Numbered from the stretch's first letter, positions 56,400 through 64,000 are shown. The stretch is DNA of 64,000 nt from Bradyrhizobium agreste (GCF_016031625.1 NZ_JACCHP010000015.1:255501-319500); one strand, 5' to 3'. Notes: a model not told the origin generated them from the sequence alone. Program-made: numbers and translations.

Positions 56400-57191
56400 C
56401 TAGAAGACCAGGGCTCTCTCGCCGGCTCGAATGGAGCCGCGGGCCGGTTGCTGCAGATAATCGTGCACCACAGTCCCGAGGCCGAGGGTCAGGTCGGCGA
56501 GGATGTGGACGGCGGAAACGATCTCGAGCACCGGCAGCTCGGCGACAGGCGCCAATGCATGCGGTGTCAAGGCCAGCGCCGCCGGTCCGGTCCATGCGCC
56601 CTTCAGCACGATGTCCTCGAGCCGATATTGAACGAGCTCGCAGATCCTCGGGCTGCCGTCGACGTGCGGGATGATCTTGAGCAGCAAGTTCGGCTCCTCG
56701 AGAGCCGCCTTGATCTTCGCCAGATCGGCCTGGCCGTGCTTGTAACCCATCGTTCCCGTGGCAACGCGCAGCGGACCGTAGTCCAGCGTGCCGATCAACG
56801 TGTCGATCTCCGTTCGCAACGTCGGCTGACCGAGCTTCTTCGGAAAGCCCCATAGTTCGCGTCCGCCCGCGATCGGGCCTTCGTCGTTGAGGAACATGCA
56901 ATGCGTGTAGCCGCCGCGGCGGCCCCGGAAGGAGACCGGGATGACCTGGCCGCTTTCCGTGTAGTCACCAAAGCCGTTGGAGTCGGGCATGCGGATGAAC
57001 TCGTACTTGACGAGAGCGTCTCGCTCGTCGACCTCCAGCGGCTCCGGAACGACTGCCCGAAGCCTGGCCGGATCGGTGCGATAGGTGATGATCAGGTATT
57101 CGCGATCGACGAACCGGTAGGGACCGGGCGGATAGGCCGGGCTCGTCAGCGGCATGGCGAAGGCACGTCGTTTCACGTCAGTCTCGCGCAT
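56400..57191 (-). CDS. Acetoacetate decarboxylase
   Basis: The 263-residue enzyme converts acetoacetate to acetone and CO2. The Schiff-base lysine is Lys118, next to Lys119 (GRELWGFPKKLGQP), with the arginine/glutamate-rich GGYTHCMFLNDE before it. The C-terminal strand has LADLTLGLGTVVHDYL. With 3-hydroxybutyrate dehydrogenase downstream it forms a short 3-hydroxybutyrate-acetoacetate-acetone route. Confidence 0.92.
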   Translation of the reverse strand: MRETDVKRRAFAMPLTSPAYPPGPYRFVDREYLIITYRTDPARLRAVVPEPLEVDERDALVKYEFIRMPDSNGFGDYTESGQVIPVSFRGRRGGYTHCMFLNDEGPIAGGRELWGFPKKLGQPTLRTEIDTLIGTLDYGPLRVATGTMGYKHGQADLAKIKAALEEPNLLLKIIPHVDGSPRICELVQYRLEDIVLKGAWTGPAALALTPHALAPVAELPVLEIVSAVHILADLTLGLGTVVHDYLQQPARGSIRAGERALVF

Positions 57192-57218
57192 AGCGTTTTC
57201 CTGAATTGTTGTCGAGGT

Positions 57219-58391
57219 CTATTCGCGGCCGTCATGTTCGAGGTCGAACGTGAAGACGCCGTCGGGGCTCGAAGGCCGGGCGAGCACCTCGGGATGGCGC
57301 AGGCTGCGCACCGCGTCATGGTAGCCGGCGCGCCAATGCTCCTGCATGGAGAGTCGCGAGAACTCGTAGTCCTTGCAGTGACCTTCGTGATTGCGCGCGC
57401 GATAGATCAGATGGACGATGTTGTAGACGTTTCGGGACACCGCCGTGCTGAGCAGCTTCACGGAGTCATGCTCACTGAGATCGTCGGGTAGCCGGCCAAG
57501 CAGATCCGTGAGCGCGCGGCGCAGGCGCTGCACCCGCTTGAACTGGTCGGTGCTGGCGCGAGTACGGCTGGAATACTGGATTTCCTTGTGCCGCGTCACG
57601 ACTTCCGCCATGTTGCGGGGAAGTTGGCCGCGCGCGCTCCAGAGGTCGACCTGGAACGCGAGGATGTCTTGCGGGGCGTCCGATTCGATCACCCATTGCA
57701 GCGGCGTGTTGGAGACGAGACCGCCGTCCCAGTAGTGCTCGCCCTCGATTTCCACGGCCGGAAAACCAGGCGGCAATGCGCCGCTCGCCATGATGTGCTC
57801 TGGCCGGATCCTGTGGGTCGTGTTGTCGAAATAGACGAAATTCCCCGTCCGGACGTTGACCGCCCCGGCGCTGAAGCGCGTCAGTCCGGCATCGAGACGA
57901 TCGAAATCGACCAGGCGCTCCAGCGTGGCCTTGAGCGCGCGCGTGTCATAAATGCTGGTCGCATCGCTGGTTCCGTTGGATTGCAGCCAGGGCAGGACGG
58001 GACGGGCGGAGAAGAAGCCGGTTGCACCGCACGTGGCTGCCAGGCCGGCGCTCATCTGGTTGATCAGGTTGCGCGTGTTGTCGCCCGCGGTCCAAGGAAG
58101 GAAGGGATTTCCGGACCAGTCCCACGGCGCCGTCGAGGTGACCTGGGTCCAGAACTCGCGCAGGCGATCGACCCGGCTCTCCGGCGGGTTGCCGGCAATG
58201 ATGGCGGCATTGATGGCGCCGATGGAAATACCGGCCACCCAGTCGGGATAAATGCTGGCTTCAGCCAGCGCCTCATAGACGCCCGCCTGATAGGCGCCGA
58301 GCGCTCCGCCGCCCTGCAACAGCAGAGCGATGCAATCGAACGGCAGTTGCCGTTGTGAGAATGAAAGCTGTGGCCGAGGTTGAAAGTTCAT
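57219..58391 (-). CDS. Patatin-like phospholipase
   Basis: The 390-residue protein has the patatin oxyanion loop LLQGGGALGAYQAGV, nucleophile Ser56 in GISIG and Asp222 in WDGGLVSNTPL. It belongs to the longer DUF3734-containing group. In other proteobacteria this group occurs with hbdH and adc genes, as here, and some relatives are PHB-linked. It has no signal peptide. It follows the PepSY protein gene by 33 bp. Confidence 0.9.
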   Translation of the reverse strand: MNFQPRPQLSFSQRQLPFDCIALLLQGGGALGAYQAGVYEALAEASIYPDWVAGISIGAINAAIIAGNPPESRVDRLREFWTQVTSTAPWDWSGNPFLPWTAGDNTRNLINQMSAGLAATCGATGFFSARPVLPWLQSNGTSDATSIYDTRALKATLERLVDFDRLDAGLTRFSAGAVNVRTGNFVYFDNTTHRIRPEHIMASGALPPGFPAVEIEGEHYWDGGLVSNTPLQWVIESDAPQDILAFQVDLWSARGQLPRNMAEVVTRHKEIQYSSRTRASTDQFKRVQRLRRALTDLLGRLPDDLSEHDSVKLLSTAVSRNVYNIVHLIYRARNHEGHCKDYEFSRLSMQEHWRAGYHDAVRSLRHPEVLARPSSPDGVFTFDLEHDGRE

Positions 58392-58424
58392 CGATGGGCT
58401 CTTTGTTGCCTGGGAATGCTCGCA

Positions 58425-59024
58425 TTAACGGTGGCTGGAGACCTGCTTCCCGAGCTTGGGGGGCTCGAGCATCACTTCCTTCAGGTGGTCGCCCGCGGCG
58501 ACGACGACCACGAAGCTGAGCCTGCCGTCCTGTCGCATCAGTCCGCCGGCCAGCGCGCTGCCAGCCGCCGCCTTCTCGGCGACCTGCACGGCATCCGACA
58601 ATTCACGCCTGATCCATTTCAGGGCGATGATGTTGGCAAGGTCGTCCCGATCGAGCTCCTTCAAGGAAGACGCCACCTCCTTGCCCGTGATGCTTCCGGT
58701 ATTCGCGTCGATGGCATTCTCCCACACATGTCCGTTTCTGACGGTGCGGACGCGGTAGACGGGCGGGACGGCCAGCTCGAAGCTGATGTCGGCGGTCTTC
58801 GATCCCTGATGCAGCTGCTCCGCGATCGTCATCACCCGGCTGAGCGGGACCTGGGTGGTGCGGAACACCGAGAGCACGCGGCGGATCGCCGCTTCCTCGG
58901 TTTCGCTTTGTGCGGTTACGCTTCGACCATTCGCATCCGCGGAGTTTTGGACGTCCGCGGAGGCATCGGTGGCGGTGAGCGTGGCGGACCACATCAAGAG
59001 GGCAAGCAAATGCTTCTTCGACAT
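58425..59024 (-). CDS. Periplasmic PepSY-domain protein
   Basis: The 199-residue protein has a signal peptide (HLLALLMWSATLTATDASA), and two PepSY-like stretches: RRVLSVFRTTQVPLSRVMTIAEQ with VYRVRTVRNGHVWENAIDANTGSITG and then a second helix-strand unit ending in VVVVAAGDHLKEV. Such proteins often modulate partner proteases or bind lipids and metals. ATG 59024 is chosen because it opens with the signal peptide. Confidence 0.75.
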   Translation of the reverse strand: MSKKHLLALLMWSATLTATDASADVQNSADANGRSVTAQSETEEAAIRRVLSVFRTTQVPLSRVMTIAEQLHQGSKTADISFELAVPPVYRVRTVRNGHVWENAIDANTGSITGKEVASSLKELDRDDLANIIALKWIRRELSDAVQVAEKAAAGSALAGGLMRQDGRLSFVVVVAAGDHLKEVMLEPPKLGKQVSSHR

Positions 59025-59056
59025 CGGATAGATCTCAGTTGGGCGGGTCGATTGCC

Positions 59057-59629
59057 TTACCAAAGGCGGTTCAGCGCGAGAGCTTCGCCGCAAAGGTTGC
59101 CGTTTGCAGCCTTGCAAGACTTCGGGGTGTCACGTGGGGGCGAGCGTCGCGCGAACCGTCGCCGCATTCCACTGCGCACATGTGCGGACCTCTGGCTTGC
59201 CTGCGACTTCACTGCGCGAGCTGCCGATGTTGGGGCGGGGATGGATTGCGCAAGGCTGTCGCGAATTGTGGGTGTCAGCGGCCCATCGAACGTATCGGCG
59301 GCTTTGCTGTCCGAAGGGGGCGAGCCCTCGCTTTGTGCCTTCTCAGGCGCATCAAGGCGATTTGGCCCGAGGCCGGCCGCGATGATCTCCTGGTCGCCGG
59401 GCAGGGGTAAAGGCGCATTGGTGTCCATCACGACGCGCTCCGGTGCCTTGATGTCGGAAAGGATGCGGATCGAAGGCCGCAACGTATCCGGAGCGGCCAA
59501 AGGCGTCGGCAGCTGTGCCGGCAGCATCCAGTTTGCCGCGAACAGCAGGAAGACCAAGGCGCCGCCAACGCCGAGAAAATATCCGCGCAAGGGACGCGCC
59601 GTGTCGCTTGGTCGGACGTATCGGAGCAT
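59057..59629 (-). CDS. Single-span membrane protein with disordered tail
   Basis: The 190-residue protein has a cytoplasmic basic N-terminus (RYVRPSDTARPLRG), one helix (residues 17-35, YFLGVGGALVFLLFAANWM) and a long Pro/Ser/Ala-rich periplasmic tail with basic RRRFARRSPPRD near the end. I know no family. It lies between the tiny genes and the PepSY-protein gene on the same strand. Confidence 0.65.
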   Translation of the reverse strand: MLRYVRPSDTARPLRGYFLGVGGALVFLLFAANWMLPAQLPTPLAAPDTLRPSIRILSDIKAPERVVMDTNAPLPLPGDQEIIAAGLGPNRLDAPEKAQSEGSPPSDSKAADTFDGPLTPTIRDSLAQSIPAPTSAARAVKSQASQRSAHVRSGMRRRFARRSPPRDTPKSCKAANGNLCGEALALNRLW

Positions 59630-59684
59630 GGCGGATCGACTCACGGCATGCAGCTCCCGAAAACGAAATCGGTCCGTCTCATGA

Positions 59685-59927
59685 TCAGATGCTCCAGGGG
59701 CGTGGATGCTGGCGCGCAAGCTCGGAGTCGAGATAACCGCGGTCGTCGAGCCATTCGATCGGGCAATAGGCTGCGGCCTTCGGGTTGATCGCAAATCCGT
59801 CGCGCTGGAGCGCCGTGCGCGTTCCGGTGACGCCGGTCCACACGGTTTCTCCGGTAGCCGGATCCACTTCCATCACGTCAAAGACTTCAACGAAGTTCAG
59901 CATGTCTGCAGGCCGATGCTGTTTCAT
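59685..59927 (-). CDS. Small soluble protein, unknown
   Basis: An 80-residue product starting MKQHRPADMLNFVEVFDV, with EVDPATGETVWTGVTGTRTA in the middle, suggesting two or three beta strands. It has no motif that I know. Its ATG overlaps the stop of the preceding 51-codon gene (ATGA), which supports real translation. Confidence 0.65.
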   Translation of the reverse strand: MKQHRPADMLNFVEVFDVMEVDPATGETVWTGVTGTRTALQRDGFAINPKAAAYCPIEWLDDRGYLDSELARQHPRPWSI

Positions 59928-60079
59928 GCCGCACCTGCAAGGCGGCCGGCGTCACCAACAGCGACGCCGCTCCGCGCGAGCTCGGACTGGATGATGCCGA
60001 AGGCGCATTCGACCGGCGCGACCCGAACGTTGACCCGGCAGATGATGCGGTCGCGGGCGATTGGCAAAGCGGTGGTCAT
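59924..60079 (-). CDS. 51-residue protein, unknown
   Basis: Starts MTTALPIARDRIICRVNVRV. Its ATG overlaps the stop of the upstream gene (ATGA), and its own stop overlaps the downstream start (ATGA). Length and overlaps on both sides point to a translated miniprotein in an operon. Confidence 0.6.
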   Translation of the reverse strand: MTTALPIARDRIICRVNVRVAPVECAFGIIQSELARSGVAVGDAGRLAGAA

Positions 60080-60276
60080 GGCATCGTCATTCCTTGGAGC
60101 CGAACATCGTTGGTTTGGCGCGCGGCGAGCGCATGGGCCGAGGCGATCATCGCGATCGTGATGCCGAGCAGCAGGCTCAAGCCTATGAGGCCGACGGCGA
60201 CGAGTACGTTCAGCGAGGCGACGGCGAGCCCCGCCAGCGGGTTTTCGCGCCACACGGCGAACAGGAGGGTTGACAT
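60076..60276 (-). CDS. 66-residue membrane protein, first gene of the minus-strand train
   Basis: The product MSTLLFAVWRENPLAGLAVA... has one or two hydrophobic stretches (VASLNVLVAVGLIGLSLLLG) and an ATA-rich end. AAGGAG stands 7 nt before ATG 60276. The TATACGGTTTA-containing operator lies only 20 bp upstream, overlapping the presumed promoter. Confidence 0.65.
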   Translation of the reverse strand: MSTLLFAVWRENPLAGLAVASLNVLVAVGLIGLSLLLGITIAMIASAHALAARQTNDVRLQGMTMP

Positions 60277-60296
60277 TCTCGGTCTCCTTAATAAAA

Positions 60297-60313
60297 TAAA
60301 CCGTATAGTTCAT
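60297..60313. promoter_or_regulatory. Operator copy 1, shared with 62646-62662
   Basis: TAAACCGTATA followed by GTTCAT. The 11-mer is a near-palindrome (TA-W-AC-S-GT-W-TA), and the same unit, with the 11-mer read as its complement and GTTCAT in the same direction, stands at 62646-62662 beside the second TetR gene. It lies in the divergent gap between the train (minus) and the 60431 gene (plus). Confidence 0.65.
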
Positions 60314-60430
60314 ATAAACGCTGCGCGCCGACGGAGTCAAGACGATGGCCTCACAAGCGCGTGTGCACGACGGAGGCGGCGAGGCTCCGCCGCGGCCAAC
60401 CAGAAGCCTCGCGCACAGAAAGGATCCGAG

Positions 60431-60685
60431 ATGATGAGATTGACGCAGCTGTTGTTTGTGACGGTGCTGGTCGCGCTTGGCAGCGCAGCAGCAACTGCTC
60501 AGGAAAATCAGGGCACGGCGGAGCAGAGAGCCGCCTGCACGCCGGACGCCTTTCGCCTGTGCAGTGCCTACATTCCCGATCCGTCGGGAGTCGAAGCCTG
60601 TCTTCGGCACAGGAAATCGGAATTGAGCGAAGCGTGCAGGGCGGTGTTCGACCATGCAACATCGGGATCGGCCAAGGGCAGATAA
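60431..60685 (+). CDS. Small secreted Cys-containing protein
   Basis: An 84-residue protein with a signal peptide (LLFVTVLVALGSAAATA-Q). The mature part has four cysteines (ACTPDAFRLC, GVEACLRH, SEACRAVF) spaced like two CX7-12C pairs, probably disulfides, and resembles a family of small rhizobial secreted proteins of unknown function. AAGGA is 7-8 nt before the ATG. It is divergent from the minus-strand train. Confidence 0.75.
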   Translation: MMRLTQLLFVTVLVALGSAAATAQENQGTAEQRAACTPDAFRLCSAYIPDPSGVEACLRHRKSELSEACRAVFDHATSGSAKGR

Positions 60686-60762
60686 GCAGCGATGTCGCGG
60701 CCGATGTGACACGCCTCAGTCCAAAATTGCATCTGCCCGACGACAGACACAGGAGCGATCTC

Positions 60763-61200
60763 ATGAGCACGGTGTACATACCCGCCCTGGCTGCCTTCGG
60801 CGGCTCTGCATTCGGCGCGGTTTCGACCATCGTGAGCGGATGGTTCAGCCGACGCCGGCGGCTTCGCGAACGTCATCATGCCCGCTCGTTCTCGAAGCGC
60901 GAGCGATTGTACCGCAGCTTCATCGAGGAGGCCTCTCGGCTCTATGCCGACGCGCTCGTCAGCGACAGGGCCGAAATTCCGCAACTCGTCGGCCTCTACA
61001 CGCTCGTCGGCCGCATGCGGATCTTGTCGAGCGATGACGTCGTTCATGCGGCCGAGCGGACCGGCCGCCTGATCATCGAGACGTATCTCTCTCCGAACCG
61101 GACCTTCGTCGACCTGCCGGATTTCATCGAGGAGATGGATCCCTTGCGGGAATTCGGCGAAGCCTGCCGGTGTGAGCTCTTGAACCTTCCGGCGCCGTAA
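60763..61200 (+). CDS. Membrane-anchored protein, unknown
   Basis: A 145-residue protein with an N-terminal helix (VYIPALAAFGGSAFGAVSTIVSG), a strongly basic stretch (SRRRRLRERHHARSFSKRERLYRSF) and an alpha-helical C-terminal part. AGGAG stands before ATG 60763. It is followed by a TetR gene after 8 bp. I know no family. Confidence 0.7.
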   Translation: MSTVYIPALAAFGGSAFGAVSTIVSGWFSRRRRLRERHHARSFSKRERLYRSFIEEASRLYADALVSDRAEIPQLVGLYTLVGRMRILSSDDVVHAAERTGRLIIETYLSPNRTFVDLPDFIEEMDPLREFGEACRCELLNLPAP

Positions 61201-61208
61201 GCAGAATC

Positions 61209-61865
61209 ATGCGCGAGCCAATCGACCGGCGGACGGGCAGCGCCGACACCCGCCGCAGAATCGTGCGGGCCGCGACCGATCTTTGCCGCGAGATCGGTCA
61301 CGACAAGGCAACGGTGGCCGACATTGCCGGACGCTTGTCGATGTCGCCGGCCAACGTCTATCGCTTCTTCCCCTCCAAGCTGGCGATCAAGGACGCCGTG
61401 GTCGGCGAAGTGCTGAACGGGACAGCCGGCGCGGCAGCCGAGGCGGCGCGCAGCGACGCTCCCGTGCTGGGGCGGCTCGCCGCGATCTTGCAGGTGATCG
61501 CCGAGCGCAATGCAGATCTCTCGGCAAGACAACGCAGACTGCAGGATCTCGTCGCCGTGGCCGTCGTCGAGGGTTGGCCCGTCGTCCTCGCCTATGACGA
61601 CAGGATCCGAGACCTGGTCCGGTCCATTATCGGCGCTGGGCAGGCAAGTGGTGAGGTGCGGACCGGCAGCCCCATGGCGCTGACCTGCTGCCTGCTGGAA
61701 GCCATGGACATTCATCTCAACCCGTCGCGGCCGCCCGTTGCGACGCTTCGGCCGAGCTTCGAGGAGATGTTCAGATTTTGTACGGGCGCTCTGCAGCATG
61801 CGCCATCGTTGTCGCGCGGGGCAGGGCTATCGCATTCGAGAGCTCTGCCCTGCGGCCAGCCTTAG
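61209..61865 (+). CDS. TetR-family regulator 1
   Basis: The 218-residue regulator has an N-terminal TetR helix-turn-helix: RRRIVRAATDLCREIGHDKATVADIAGRLSMSPANVYRFFPSKLAIKDAVV in segments, with MSPANVYRFFPSK the recognition part. The C-terminal ligand domain is unlike others I know. It is the last gene of the plus-strand set before the oppositely oriented TetR 2. Confidence 0.88.
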   Translation: MREPIDRRTGSADTRRRIVRAATDLCREIGHDKATVADIAGRLSMSPANVYRFFPSKLAIKDAVVGEVLNGTAGAAAEAARSDAPVLGRLAAILQVIAERNADLSARQRRLQDLVAVAVVEGWPVVLAYDDRIRDLVRSIIGAGQASGEVRTGSPMALTCCLLEAMDIHLNPSRPPVATLRPSFEEMFRFCTGALQHAPSLSRGAGLSHSRALPCGQP

Positions 61866-61916
61866 CAGCGCCCGCCTCCGCCAAGCGTGCCGAAAGGCCG
61901 CGCGCAACGCGAGTGG

Positions 61917-62564
61917 TCACCAATCCGTCTCGCAGGCCGCCAGGAAGAAGCTGACGCGTTCGCGCACGAAGCCGGGAAGTTCCTTCTCCAGGTCCTTCGA
62001 AGTCTCGCCGACCAGCGAGCGAAACAGCATCGGCAGCAGAATGAGATCGAGAAAGATTTGCGCGGTGGCGCGGCTCCGCTTGGCGCTGAACGGGCCTCTC
62101 GGAGTGCGAGCGAGCTTCTGTGTGGCGTCGTCCAGGAGCTGGGACACTGCGGCCAGCGACCGGTCGCGGGCAGCTTCGTGAACATTGCGGCTCAGCTCCG
62201 GAAACCGCTGCGATTCGGCGATCGTGGCGCGCACCATCCCGAGCGATTCCTCCAGGACCCTTTCCACGATCGCGGTCCCGAGGCTCATCAGCTTGTCCTC
62301 GATGCTGCGCCCTTCCGGCACGAAGCCGTCGAAATCCGTCAGGCTGTCGATGGTGCGGGCCACCACCGCCGCGAACAATGCCTCCTTGCCGGGGAAGTGG
62401 GCGTAGATCGTCGGTTTGCTGGCGGGAGCGAGCTCGGAAATGTCGTCGATGCTCGCGCTGCGGAATCCCTTCTCCAGAAACAGCTGCTGGGCTGCATCGA
62501 GAATGCGTGCCTGCGCATCGCCGGCAAGGTCCTTGGGCGGTCTGCCTCGCTTCGTCTTCTTCAT
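61917..62564 (-). CDS. TetR-family regulator 2
   Basis: The 215-residue regulator starts with a basic arm (KKTKRGRPPKDLAG), then the helix-turn-helix ARILDAAQQLFLEKGFRSASIDDISELAPASKPTIYAHFPGKEALF in segments, as in AcrR-type repressors of efflux pumps. ATG 62564 is preferred over a TTG at 62579. It is divergent from the kinase-like/RND genes, and the operator at 62646-62662 lies between, so it probably represses those genes and itself. Confidence 0.9.
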   Translation of the reverse strand: MKKTKRGRPPKDLAGDAQARILDAAQQLFLEKGFRSASIDDISELAPASKPTIYAHFPGKEALFAAVVARTIDSLTDFDGFVPEGRSIEDKLMSLGTAIVERVLEESLGMVRATIAESQRFPELSRNVHEAARDRSLAAVSQLLDDATQKLARTPRGPFSAKRSRATAQIFLDLILLPMLFRSLVGETSKDLEKELPGFVRERVSFFLAACETDW

Positions 62565-62645
62565 TTCAGGAACTCCCAATCACGAGTCTGTGCGCGTCTG
62601 CTTCCCGCTTGACATGGCGCGCGAAGAAAGGCAAGAAAAAGAAAA

Positions 62646-62662
62646 TATACGGTTTAGTTCAT
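62646..62662. promoter_or_regulatory. Operator copy 2, between TetR 2 and the kinase/RND genes
   Basis: TATACGGTTTA followed by GTTCAT. The 11-mer is the reverse complement of that at 60297-60307, while GTTCAT keeps its direction. Sixteen of 21 bases also match directly, and the differing positions are those symmetric in the palindrome. A long AT-rich stretch flanks it, as expected for a promoter. Confidence 0.65.
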
Positions 62663-62757
62663 TTATGCGCCGCCGTTTGCCCCCGCAAGTGCCCGGCGGT
62701 CGAGGCCGCAAAGGGTGACGCGTTCGGCCTCGACCGCCCCGAATTGAGGAGAATGCC

Positions 62758-63627
62758 GTGACTGTTCTGAACCCAAACCCGCCAGGCTTGCCGGAAGGCG
62801 TGCTGCTGCGCGAGCTGCATCACAGGGTCACTAGCGGGATCGCTTTCGCGATCGACCTGGTCTCCGCCGCCGCGATCCGCGTCGAAGGGGCCGAGGCCAA
62901 GCGCGCGCTCGTCGACGTCGTCGAGCTGCTGCACGGCCATGCCGACGTGCATCGTTCCCTGGCGATGCCGGCGGGCGACACGTTGATCCATGCTGCGACC
63001 TACATCCGCAAGCTGGGCTGCGGCATGCGTCGTGCCGTCCTGGACCGGATGAACATCCACCTGGCGTTCGCGACCCAGTCCCTGGCGCTTTTGCCGGAGC
63101 GCTGCTGGCATTTGGGGCTGATCGTCCACGAGCTCGTGATGCACGCGACGCGGCACGCCTGTTTCGATGCGAGGGCCGGGCAGATCAAGATCAAGCTGAC
63201 GCGCCATGGCGCGCTCGTGAACTGCGTGATTCTGGACAACGGCACGCGTCCCGCGCGGGAGGTCTCCGATCGCGAGCTGCGCGTGCCAAAGGATCTTGCG
63301 AGGGCTCTCGGCGGACGGATCGAGCAGGGCTTCGGTGCCGAATTCACCTCGATCGTCCTCTCCTTCCCGCTGACCGAACGCGAGCGCGGCGCAAACTGGA
63401 CCATTGCGGCACGGCAGATGAAAGCGCCGCGCCGCACCAGAGCCACGGATGCGAAAAACGAAGGGCCCGCCGTGAACACGGCGCGCGTTCAGCCAGGCCA
63501 CAAGGTCGAAACGGATCCCGTCGCAAGACCTCCACGGCAGCAGGAGGACGCAGCGGTCGTTCTCCGCCAATCCGCCGATCCGCTCGGCGGGCTGTTGTCA
63601 ACTTCCCACCGCACGGTGTCGCTATGA
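62758..63627 (+). CDS. Degenerate HWE/HisKA_2-like histidine kinase
   Basis: The 289-residue protein has LLRELHHRVTSGIAFAIDLV, like the phospho-acceptor helix of HWE/HisKA_2 kinases (ELxHRVxN). The ATP-binding N-box reads LIVHELVMHATRHACF, with His replacing the conserved Asn residues. A DNG-like G1 box (ILDNGTRP) remains and no clear G2 loop follows. No sensory or membrane domain is present. The C-terminal 70 residues are basic and disordered. It may be a pseudokinase. The start is a GTG at 62758; its stop overlaps the next gene's ATG. Confidence 0.75.
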   Translation: MTVLNPNPPGLPEGVLLRELHHRVTSGIAFAIDLVSAAAIRVEGAEAKRALVDVVELLHGHADVHRSLAMPAGDTLIHAATYIRKLGCGMRRAVLDRMNIHLAFATQSLALLPERCWHLGLIVHELVMHATRHACFDARAGQIKIKLTRHGALVNCVILDNGTRPAREVSDRELRVPKDLARALGGRIEQGFGAEFTSIVLSFPLTERERGANWTIAARQMKAPRRTRATDAKNEGPAVNTARVQPGHKVETDPVARPPRQQEDAAVVLRQSADPLGGLLSTSHRTVSL

Positions 63628-64000
63628 CGAGCCAATTCTCCAATCCGATCCGCGCCATCCCAACGCCAGGCGCGAAACTCCTTGGCGCCCTGGCCGCGCT
63701 CGTCGGCCTTGCATTGAGCGGCTGCGACGACCATCAGCCGCCGGCGGCGACAAGAGCCGCGCTCGTCCGCACCGCGATCGTGCAGCCGCGAGACCGGCAA
63801 GCTGCCATCACGCTGACTGGAGAGGTTCAGGCGCGCTACCGCGCCGATCTCTCCTTCCGCGTCAGCGGACGTGTGATTGCACGAGCCGCGGACGTCGGCG
63901 CTCACGTCAGCAAAGGGGATATCCTGGCCCGGCTCGATCCGGCCGAGCAACAGGCCGATGTCGATGCTGCGACCGCGGCCTTGGCTTCTGCCGAAGCTCA
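63624..64000 (+). CDS. RND efflux periplasmic adaptor, N-terminal part
   Basis: The gene is cut by the window end and about 125 residues are visible. A lipoprotein signal ends LALSGC with Cys34 as the lipidation site. Then follow TLTGEVQARYRADLSFRVSGRV and VGAHVSKGDILARLDPAEQQADV, the biotinyl-lipoyl-like domain of membrane fusion proteins of tripartite RND pumps, entering the alpha-hairpin. ATGA overlap with the kinase-like gene suggests one operon with the pump gene expected beyond the window. Confidence 0.92.
   Translation, partial: MTSQFSNPIRAIPTPGAKLLGALAALVGLALSGCDDHQPPAATRAALVRTAIVQPRDRQAAITLTGEVQARYRADLSFRVSGRVIARAADVGAHVSKGDILARLDPAEQQADVDAATAALASAEA

Overview
The window is a GC-rich bacterial chromosome segment with dense gene packing. 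Gene content points to an alphaproteobacterium of the Rhizobiales, most likely Bradyrhizobium or a close relative. The supporting features are homospermidine synthase next to an alanine-racemase-fold ornithine decarboxylase, a CpdR response regulator, a ROSE-type RNA thermometer before an Hsp20 gene, an MmgR/alpha-r8-like sRNA between an inositol-monophosphatase-type gene and an N-formylglutamate amidohydrolase gene, and several families of short inverted repeats between genes. The organism call is an inference from gene content; no 16S gene is present. There is no transposase, integrase, phage gene or CRISPR array.

Layout. 0-4.9 kb: a DUF3095 protein, a DUF2147 secreted protein, a MATE exporter, a GNAT acetyltransferase and Fe/Mn superoxide dismutase. 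5.1-11.9 kb: a metal island, with a permease split over two overlapping genes, a Zur-box-like palindrome, a His-rich membrane miniprotein, znuC-znuB-znuA, a CobW-type GTPase, a WD40 protein and an MgtC/SapB protein. 12.5-17 kb: a polyamine cluster on the minus strand (homospermidine synthase, RidA-like, GNAT, ornithine decarboxylase) with a leader of about 527 nt before the decarboxylase gene. 17-30 kb: M3 oligopeptidase, DUF1007 and NicO Ni/Co exporter; MAPEG; ferrochelatase; a stomatin/NfeD pair; an HxlR regulator facing a carboxymuconolactone-decarboxylase-like gene across an unusually regular operator; KdsD; an outer-membrane beta-barrel. 29-35 kb: glutamate synthase, with an intact large subunit and a small-subunit gene carrying a frame-shifting internal deletion.

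35-55 kb: a secreted Pro/Ala-rich protein, an alpha/beta hydrolase, Hsp20 with its thermometer, a second hydrolase, a 924-residue membrane-anchored diheme protein, a cyclase-TolB-TPR protein, LysE, TauE and LysR, a HisN-type phosphatase, the sRNA, HutG-type amidohydrolase, CpdR, tRNA-Val, an ATC-hydrolase-like protein, NUDIX, a mandelate-racemase homologue, a cyclase with a periplasmic CxxCH sensor domain, and a DUF1269 protein.

55-64 kb: a minus-strand gene train running from three tiny overlapping genes through two envelope proteins to a patatin phospholipase, acetoacetate decarboxylase and 3-hydroxybutyrate dehydrogenase. Opposite it lie two small envelope genes, two TetR regulators, a degenerate histidine-kinase-like protein and the start of an RND efflux adaptor. 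The promoter region of the train and the promoter region between the second TetR gene and the kinase/RND genes carry nearly the same 17-bp sequence. One regulator may therefore connect ketone-body and lipid metabolism with the efflux pump.
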